A DNA stretch of 64,000 nucleotides, taken from contig NZ_CP049017.1 in NCBI RefSeq assembly GCF_014236795.1, positions 3,450,001 through 3,514,000 of the forward strand, read 5' to 3'. The position numbers were made by a program, and so were the translations under genes. Origin of the DNA: Xanthomonas theicola (GTDB lineage: Bacteria; Pseudomonadota; Gammaproteobacteria; Xanthomonadales; Xanthomonadaceae). The stretch's first letter is position 1, and each line of letters begins with the position of its first letter. Under the pieces are notes generated by a model that saw nothing but the letters and a program-made list of their open reading frames with translations, ran no database searches and was not told the origin of the DNA. Of this stretch, positions 58,922 to 64,000 are shown one piece after another.

Positions 58922-59887
58922 TCAGGCCGCGGCACCGAAGTACGCGCGGCACCACTGCACCACCTGCGGCAATCCGGCCTCGATCGGCGTGCTCGGATCG
59001 AAACCGAACGCCGCGCGGGCGCGCGCAGTATCGGCCATCGTCTCGATCATGTCGCCTGGCTGCATCGGCTTGTATACCTTCTCGGCGGCGCGGCCGGCGG
59101 CGGCCTCGATCACGCCGATGAAGCGCTCCAGCTCGACCGGCGTGTGGTTGCCCAGGTTGAACACGCGGTGCGGCACGGCGTCCGTCGAGGGGTGGTCGAG
59201 CGCGCCGAGCAGGCCGGCGACGATGTCGGCGACGAAGGTGAAGTCGCGGCGCATGCGGCCGTGGTTGAATACCTCGATCGGGCGCCCGGCCAGCACCGCG
59301 CGGCTGAACAGCAGCGGCGCCATGTCCGGCCGGCCCCACGGGCCGTACACGGTGAAGAAGCGCAGGCCGGTGGCGCGCAGGCCATACAACTGCGCGTAGG
59401 TGTAGGCCATCAGCTCGTTGGCCGCCTTGGTCGCCGCGTACAGCGAGCGCGGCTGGTCGATGCGCTGGTCCTCGGAGAACGGCGCAGTCGCCGAATCGCC
59501 GTACACCGAGCTGCTGGACGCATAGGCCAGGTGCTGCACGCCGCGGTGCCGGCACAGTTCCAGCACGTTGACGAAGCCGGCCAGGTTGCTGTCGACGTAG
59601 GCGTAGGGGTTCTGCAGCGAATGGCGCACGCCGGCCTGCGCGGCCAGATGCACCACGCGCGCGGGCCGGACCTCGTCGAACAGCGCGGTCAGGCCGTCGC
59701 GGTCGGTGAGGTCGAGCCGGCGGATGTCCAGCTGCGGGCACAGCGCGGCGACGCGGTCGCGCTTGAGCTGCGGGTTGTAGTAGTCGTTGTAGTTGTCCAG
59801 CCCGACCACGGCTTCGCCGCGCGCGGCCAGCGCACGGCAGGTGTAGGCGCCGACGAAGCCGGCGGCGCCGGTAACGAGGATGGTCAT
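58922..59887 (-). CDS. NAD-dependent epimerase (UDP-glucuronate 4-epimerase-like)
   Basis: A 321-residue SDR. Cofactor motif TGAAGFVGAYTCRAL; GLDNYNDYYNPQLKRDRV and VVHLAAQAGVRHSLQNPYAY are typical of UDP-GlcA 4-epimerases. The catalytic YxxxK is SLYAATKAANELMAYTY and FFTVYGPWGRPDMAPLLF follows. Substrate is by similarity; related 4,6-dehydratases were considered but lack the fit. The stop is 108 bp from the GT2 gene. Confidence 0.85.
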   Translation of the reverse strand: MTILVTGAAGFVGAYTCRALAARGEAVVGLDNYNDYYNPQLKRDRVAALCPQLDIRRLDLTDRDGLTALFDEVRPARVVHLAAQAGVRHSLQNPYAYVDSNLAGFVNVLELCRHRGVQHLAYASSSSVYGDSATAPFSEDQRIDQPRSLYAATKAANELMAYTYAQLYGLRATGLRFFTVYGPWGRPDMAPLLFSRAVLAGRPIEVFNHGRMRRDFTFVADIVAGLLGALDHPSTDAVPHRVFNLGNHTPVELERFIGVIEAAAGRAAEKVYKPMQPGDMIETMADTARARAAFGFDPSTPIEAGLPQVVQWCRAYFGAAA

Positions 59888-60362
59888 GGCAGCGATCCTG
59901 GATCGTCCGAGGGAACAGAGTGGCGGAGAAGGCGCAATCTCCGAGACGGACCGACGGCGTGCTTCGCCGCCTCGGCACGGCGGGGTGCGATGCGCGGCCG
60001 CGGCCGCGGCCGCGGCAGGTCGGGGACGCGCGCGGTCCTCGGCAGCGCCGGCACCTCGGCGGGCGCGGTGGCGGCGATGAATGCGTGGAAGAGGCCCGAT
60101 ATCGGCCGCAGGCGCTGCGCGACCCGCGCGCCGATGCGTTCGGCGCCGGCCTCGCCGCATGCCGGCGCGACATCCTTGCTCCGCGTGCGCGGCGGGAGCG
60201 CGCCCCCGCCGGGGCGGCGGATGGCGTCGTGCGGGTTGCTCATGCATTGCTCCGGTTCGCGGCCACGGATCGCCGCTGGCATCGCTCCGTTCCGGAGCGG
60301 GCGGGCTTCCCATGGTCTGCACCGTGGTTCCTCGGGACGGTCCTCGATGCTCAGGCAGGGCC
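59888..60362. other. Gene-poor, very GC-rich gap
   Basis: About 475 bp. It has a CGGCCG-type low-complexity run at 59996-60022 and no reading frame with family similarity or a terminator. Confidence 0.5.
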
Positions 60363-61286
60363 TCAGCCCTGCCGCGCGCGCAGCCGCTCGAGCACGCCGT
60401 CGAGCGTGTCCAGGTCGGTGTAGTGGATCACCAGCTTGCCCTTGCCGCCGCGGCCGTGGGCGATGGCAACCTTGGTGCCGAGCGCTTCGGACAACTCGGT
60501 CTCCAGCGAGGCGATGTCGGCCTGCGGGACGACGCGGCCGGGCTTGGCCCTGCGGTTGCTGGGCACCTTGCCGGCGGCGAACTGTTGCGCGCGGTGCTCG
60601 ACCTCGCGCACCGACCAACCCTGGTCGGCAGCATCGGAAGCCAGGCGGCTGGCCAGTTCCGGCGACAGCGTCAGCAGTGCGCGCGCATGGCCCATCTCCA
60701 GGCGTCCGGCCTCGAGCAGCGCGCGGATCGCCGGCGGCAGCTCCAGCAGGCGCAGCAGATTGGACACCGAGGCGCGCGAGCGGCCCACCGCTGCGGCGGC
60801 CTCGGCGTGGGTCAGCGCGAATTCGTCGATCAGCCGCTGCAGCGCCTGCGCTTCCTCCAGCGGATTGAGGTCCTCGCGCTGGATGTTCTCGATCAGCGCC
60901 ATGGCGATGACGGTGCGGTCGTCGAGCTCGCGCACCACCACCGGCACTTCGCCCAGCCCGGCCAGCTGCGAGGCGCGCCAGCGGCGTTCGCCGGCGACGA
61001 TCTCGAACCTGCCCGGCTCCAGCTCGCGCGCGACGATCGGCTGGATCACGCCCTGCGCCTTGATCGACTCGGCCAGCTCCTGCAGCTTGCTCTCGTCCAT
61101 TTCCTGGCGCGGCTGGTACTTGCCGGGCTGCAGCTGCCCGATCGGCAACTGGCGCAGGCGCTCGCTGGGCTGCGCGGCGTCGCTCGGCAGCGGCGCCGCC
61201 GCACCGCCCTTGGGGCCCAGCAGGGCTTCCAGGCCGCGGCCCAGGCCGCGCTTCTTCGCTCCGAGAGCGGGCGGCTTGGCGGTCAT
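60363..61286 (-). CDS. parB: Chromosome-partitioning protein ParB
   Basis: A 307-residue CTPase and DNA-binding protein starting MTAKPPALGAKKRGLGRGLE. The N-terminal domain has LPIGQLQPGKYQPRQEMDES, GVIQPIVARELEPGRFEIVA, GERRWRASQLAGL and the CTP-box IENIQREDLNPLEEA. The HTH follows with EAAAAVGRSRASVSNLLRLL. The C-terminal dimerisation region ends LDGVLERLRARQG. Coupled to parA by a 4-nt overlap. A parS site was not identified here. Confidence 0.95.
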   Translation of the reverse strand: MTAKPPALGAKKRGLGRGLEALLGPKGGAAAPLPSDAAQPSERLRQLPIGQLQPGKYQPRQEMDESKLQELAESIKAQGVIQPIVARELEPGRFEIVAGERRWRASQLAGLGEVPVVVRELDDRTVIAMALIENIQREDLNPLEEAQALQRLIDEFALTHAEAAAAVGRSRASVSNLLRLLELPPAIRALLEAGRLEMGHARALLTLSPELASRLASDAADQGWSVREVEHRAQQFAAGKVPSNRRAKPGRVVPQADIASLETELSEALGTKVAIAHGRGGKGKLVIHYTDLDTLDGVLERLRARQG

Positions 61287-62083
61287 GCGATGGTCTCCAC
61301 GGCAGGGGCGGCCTTGTTGCGCTCGTTGCGGCGGCGCACGATCTCGCCGGCCAGCCCGAGGTAGGCGACGCCGCCGCGCGAGGCGCGGTCGTAACCGACG
61401 ATGCTCTGGCCGTGGCTGGGCGCCTCGGCCAGGCGCACGTTGCGCGGCACGATGGTGCGGAACACCTTGTCGCCGAAATGGTTGGTCAGTTCCGCCGACA
61501 CCGCGTTGGCCAGGTTGTTGCGCACGTCGAACATGGTGCGCAGCACGCCCTCGATCTCCAGCGCTGGATTGAGGTCGGCGCGCAGCGCGTCGATGGTCTC
61601 CAGCAGCGCGGTCAGCCCTTCCAGCGCGTAGTACTCGCACTGCATCGGCACGATGATCGAATCCGCTGCGGTCAGCGCGTTCAGGGTCAGCAGCGACAGC
61701 GCCGGCGGGCAATCGATCAGGATGAAGTCGTACTCCGCGCGCAACGGCGCCAGCGCGGTCTTCAGCCGCTGCTCGCGCGCCGGCTGGTCCATCAGTTGGA
61801 TCTCCGCGGCAGTCAGGTCGATGTTGCCGGGCAGCAGGTCGAAGCCCTCCGGCGCGGTCACCCGGATCTGCGCGGCGCTGCTTTCGCCCAGCAGCACCTC
61901 GCAGGTGGACGCGGCCACCTCGCGCTTGTCGATGCCGCTGCCCATCGTCGCGTTGCCCTGCGAATCCAGGTCCACCAGCAGCACGCGCTGCCGCTGGCGC
62001 GCGAGCGCCGCCGCCAGGTTGACCGCCGTGGTGGTCTTGCCGACGCCGCCCTTCTGGTTGGCGATGGCGATGATGCGGGCCAT
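61283..62083 (-). CDS. parA: Chromosome-partitioning ATPase ParA
   Basis: A 266-residue Walker-type ATPase. MARIIAIANQKGGVGKTTTA is the deviant Walker A; LLVDLDSQGNATMGSGI is A'; IDCPPALSLLTLNAL is Walker B. With ParB it segregates origins. Start 62083 was chosen over an in-frame ATG at 62119 because homologues begin MARIIAIAN. Followed by parB, as expected near the origin of replication in many proteobacteria. Confidence 0.95.
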   Translation of the reverse strand: MARIIAIANQKGGVGKTTTAVNLAAALARQRQRVLLVDLDSQGNATMGSGIDKREVAASTCEVLLGESSAAQIRVTAPEGFDLLPGNIDLTAAEIQLMDQPAREQRLKTALAPLRAEYDFILIDCPPALSLLTLNALTAADSIIVPMQCEYYALEGLTALLETIDALRADLNPALEIEGVLRTMFDVRNNLANAVSAELTNHFGDKVFRTIVPRNVRLAEAPSHGQSIVGYDRASRGGVAYLGLAGEIVRRRNERNKAAPAVETIA

Positions 62084-62183
62084 GCGGGAGCCTCGTCGGC
62101 GATAGGTGGGACGGGGCATTATGCGGTCACACCCCCCCGCGGCGGAAATCGGCGCCGGCGCCGGGCCGTTGGTGCCGGCCCGC

Positions 62184-62825
62184 TCAGCCGCGTTCGACCA
62201 CCACCAGGTGGCGGTCGGCGCCCAGGCCCGGCACCTGCAGCCGGTGCACCGCCTGCGCCGCCCAGCCCGGCGGCAGCGCGGCGATCTCCTCGACCGGCCG
62301 CACCCCCTTCAGTGCCAGCAGGCGCCCGCCCGGGCGCAGCAGATGGCCGCCGACGGCGACGATGCCGGCCAGCGTGTCCAGCGCGCGCGCAGTCACCACG
62401 TCGTAGGCGCCGGGCTCGTCCAGCGCCTCGGCGCGCGATTGGGCCACGCGCGCGTTGTCCAGGCGCAACTGGCGCACCGCCTCGCGGAGGAAGCGCGCCT
62501 TCTTGCCGTTGCTCTCGACCAGGGTCACGCGCAGCCGCGGCCGCGCGATCGCCAACGGGATGCCGGGCAGCCCGGGGCCGGTGCCCAGGTCGGCGAGCGT
62601 GCCTTCGGCCACGAACGGCTGCATCGCCAGCGAGTCGAGCAGGTGGCGGGTCACCATCTCATGCGGATCGCGGACCGCGGTGAGGTTGTAGGTGCGGTTC
62701 CAGCGCGCCAGCAGCGCCAGGTAGGCCAGCAGCGGCGGCGCCAGGGCGGCGGCGTCCAGGGCCTGCGCGCGCAGGCCCTGGTCGAGGTTGGCGCGGACCG
62801 AGTCGGGAAGAGAGGCGTCGTTCAT
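62184..62825 (-). CDS. rsmG: 16S rRNA (guanine527-N7)-methyltransferase RsmG
   Basis: A 213-residue SAM-dependent enzyme starting [21 protein letters not shown] site: [20 protein letters not shown] and [19 protein letters not shown]; typical [20 protein letters not shown]. RsmG-ParA-ParB order is standard. Loss of it gives low-level streptomycin resistance in other bacteria. Confidence 0.95.
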   Translation of the reverse strand: MNDASLPDSVRANLDQGLRAQALDAAALAPPLLAYLALLARWNRTYNLTAVRDPHEMVTRHLLDSLAMQPFVAEGTLADLGTGPGLPGIPLAIARPRLRVTLVESNGKKARFLREAVRQLRLDNARVAQSRAEALDEPGAYDVVTARALDTLAGIVAVGGHLLRPGGRLLALKGVRPVEEIAALPPGWAAQAVHRLQVPGLGADRHLVVVERG

Positions 62826-63004
62826 CGCCCGATTATCGCAGGTGCCGCCAAGGTCTCCGCCATGCAACGGAGATCATCGCGGCCGGCGATCCGGCGCGGT
62901 CGCTCGCGATCGTGGCGCATCGGCAGGCCCGCAGTCCGGATGGCATGTCGGCCGCTGCCGAAGCCGCTCTTGCAAGGCACGGTATTGGTGGCGGCCCGGC
63001 CGCG

Positions 63005-63598
63005 CTACGCCGGCGCCAGTGGATGCCAGGCCAGCGCGGCGCGGTAGCCGGGCGCGGCCGGCCATTCGTGCAGGCGCCAGCGCGCCGCCGCCCCCAGGGC
63101 CGGGTCGCACCAGGCCAGCTGCAGGGCGCCGGCGGCGTCCTCGGCGAAGCGCAGCCGGTGCAGCCCGAACGCCAGTCCATGGCCGTGCGCCTTCAGCAGT
63201 GCTTCCTTGGCGCACCACAGGCGGAAGAACAGCGCCTCGCGTGCCGGCGCCGCCAGCGCCTGCAGCGCGGCGACCTCGTCGGGATGGAAGAAGCGCTGCG
63301 CCAGTTCCAGCAGTCGCGGCCGCGCGCGCTGGCGCTCGATGTCCACGCCCAGCCGCGCGTGCGCGCCGAGCGCCACCAGCAGATAGTCGCCGCTGTGGCT
63401 CCAGCCGGTGCCGACGTGCGCCAGCGGTGCGTGCAGCCACGGCCGGCCGCGTTCGTCGCGGCGCAGCGGCAATTGCGCCTCCGGCGTGGCCAGTTCGGCG
63501 GCGAGCAGGCGCCGCGCCTGCGCTTCGCCCGGCGTGCGCGGCGGGTGCCGGCGCAGCCACAACGCGACCGGGCCGAAGCGCCAATCCGGCCGCTGCAT
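63005..63598 (-). CDS. 4'-phosphopantetheinyl transferase (Sfp type)
   Basis: A 197-residue enzyme starting MQRPDWRFGPVALWLRRHPP. P1-P3 motifs: LAHVGTGWSHSGDYLLVALG, LGVDIERQRARPRL (Mg-binding Asp/Glu) and RLWCAKEALLKAHGHGL. It activates carrier proteins of fatty-acid, PKS or NRPS systems; no such cluster is within this window. The frame is open to 63721 but residues before Met at 63598 are not family-like. Confidence 0.9.
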   Translation of the reverse strand: MQRPDWRFGPVALWLRRHPPRTPGEAQARRLLAAELATPEAQLPLRRDERGRPWLHAPLAHVGTGWSHSGDYLLVALGAHARLGVDIERQRARPRLLELAQRFFHPDEVAALQALAAPAREALFFRLWCAKEALLKAHGHGLAFGLHRLRFAEDAAGALQLAWCDPALGAAARWRLHEWPAAPGYRAALAWHPLAPA

Positions 63599-63757
63599 GC
63601 GCGGGGTTTCCCCGCCGCACGCGCTCACGCTGCGTCCACCAAGCGCGCCGCGCGCCGCGCCGTGCGCGCCTGGATACACGGCCGCTTCACGGCAGCGCTC
63701 CTTAAATGGCCCGCACCCCACCGCTCCCGGTGCGGGCAGAAGCGAGGAATCTTAGCG

Positions 63758-64000
63758 ATGGGCATCATCATCTGGTTGATCGTCGGCGGCATCGTGGGCT
63801 GGCTGGCCAGCATCATCATGCGCCGTGACGCACAGCAGGGCATCATCCTGAACATCGTCGTCGGCATCGTCGGCGCGTTGATCGCCGGCTGGTTGTTTGG
63901 TGGCGGCATCAACCAGGCGATCACGCTGTGGACGTTCCTGTACTCGTTGATCGGCGCCATCATCCTGCTGGCCATCGTCAACCTGTTCACCCGCGGCCGC
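63758..64000 (+). CDS. GlsB/YeaQ/YmgE-family membrane protein (runs off the window)
   Basis: Only the first 81 residues are present. They are highly hydrophobic with Gly-rich helices: MGIIIWLIVGGIVGWLASII, MRRDAQQGIILNIVVGIVGA and LIAGWLFGGG. The pattern is the transglycosylase-associated protein family, small membrane proteins of uncertain role. A GCCCGCACC/GGTGCGGGC hairpin (63709-63737) precedes it. Confidence 0.88.
   Translation, partial: MGIIIWLIVGGIVGWLASIIMRRDAQQGIILNIVVGIVGALIAGWLFGGGINQAITLWTFLYSLIGAIILLAIVNLFTRGR

Noticed and set aside
59996..60022. CGGCCG run as a regulatory repeat
   Set aside because: Short, simple GC-rich repeat with no symmetry or context beyond base composition.

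Overview
The window is a high-GC gammaproteobacterial chromosome segment that reads as Xanthomonas or a very close relative in the Xanthomonadaceae. The signs are a Clp-type (CRP-like) regulator divergent from speD, the block rplM-rpsI / coq7 / speD / clp, a complete mreBCD-mrdA-rodA cluster followed by mltB-rlpA-dacC, remnants of XVIPCD-type (Xanthomonas type IV secretion) effectors, a secreted GH28 polygalacturonase, and insertion sequences of families common in xanthomonads. I cannot fix the species from sequence alone.

Layout. 1-6.6 kb: DAHP synthase, a GIY-YIG protein, an AAA ATPase, a decayed CoA-transferase gene and a large membrane-anchored protein. 6.8-8.1 kb: remnants of ISL3 and IS1595 elements. 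8.3-10.6 kb: an overlapping trio (alpha/beta hydrolase, lipoprotein, HAD phosphatase). 10.6-12.4 kb: nested IS481/IS3 remnants next to a broken XVIPCD effector fragment. 12.5-19.7 kb: cbhK divergent from the rod-shape operon mreB-mreC-mreD-mrdA-rodA. 20-22.8 kb: AcvB/VirJ-like hydrolase and polygalacturonase. 23.1-24.3 kb: ABC permease fragment broken by a dead IS5. 24.5-28.5 kb: the peptidoglycan enzymes mltB, rlpA and dacC. 28.7-30.4 kb: decayed XVIPCD effector locus. 30.8-34.2 kb: lpxR, then ybeD-lipB-lipA.

34.2-44.8 kb is an accessory block inserted between lipA and a convergent glycosyltransferase gene. Its left part looks lower in GC. It holds a truncated orphan gene, a three-gene operon (lipoprotein, polar Q-tailed protein, coiled-coil membrane protein), an IS3 element, two identical IS5-family copies in tandem, a dead IS200, a secreted PNGase A-like amidase and an IS630. 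The most unusual cargo is here: a possible toxin/immunity-like operon and a plant-type N-glycan amidase.

44.8-51.8 kb: glycosyltransferase, two aldo/keto reductases, a LysR regulator, and a small exported protein gene split by IS30, followed by IS701 and IS1595 remnants. 51.9-58 kb: rpsI, rplM, coq7, a DUF3592 protein, sugE, speD, clp and another IS630. 57.7-64 kb: a lipid/saccharide cluster (LAB_N protein, GT2, nucleotide-sugar epimerase), then parB-parA-rsmG, a phosphopantetheinyl transferase and the start of a GlsB/YeaQ protein.

Functionally, the core genes of the middle third concern cell-wall elongation and remodelling (MreBCD, PBP2, RodA, MltB, RlpA, DacC) and lipoylation. The accessory genes point to a plant-associated, competitor-killing lifestyle. 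Numerous IS remnants and frameshifts indicate active genome decay. A notable structural oddity is that the C-terminal quarter of MreC is encoded by a palindromic intergenic-type repeat read in frame.
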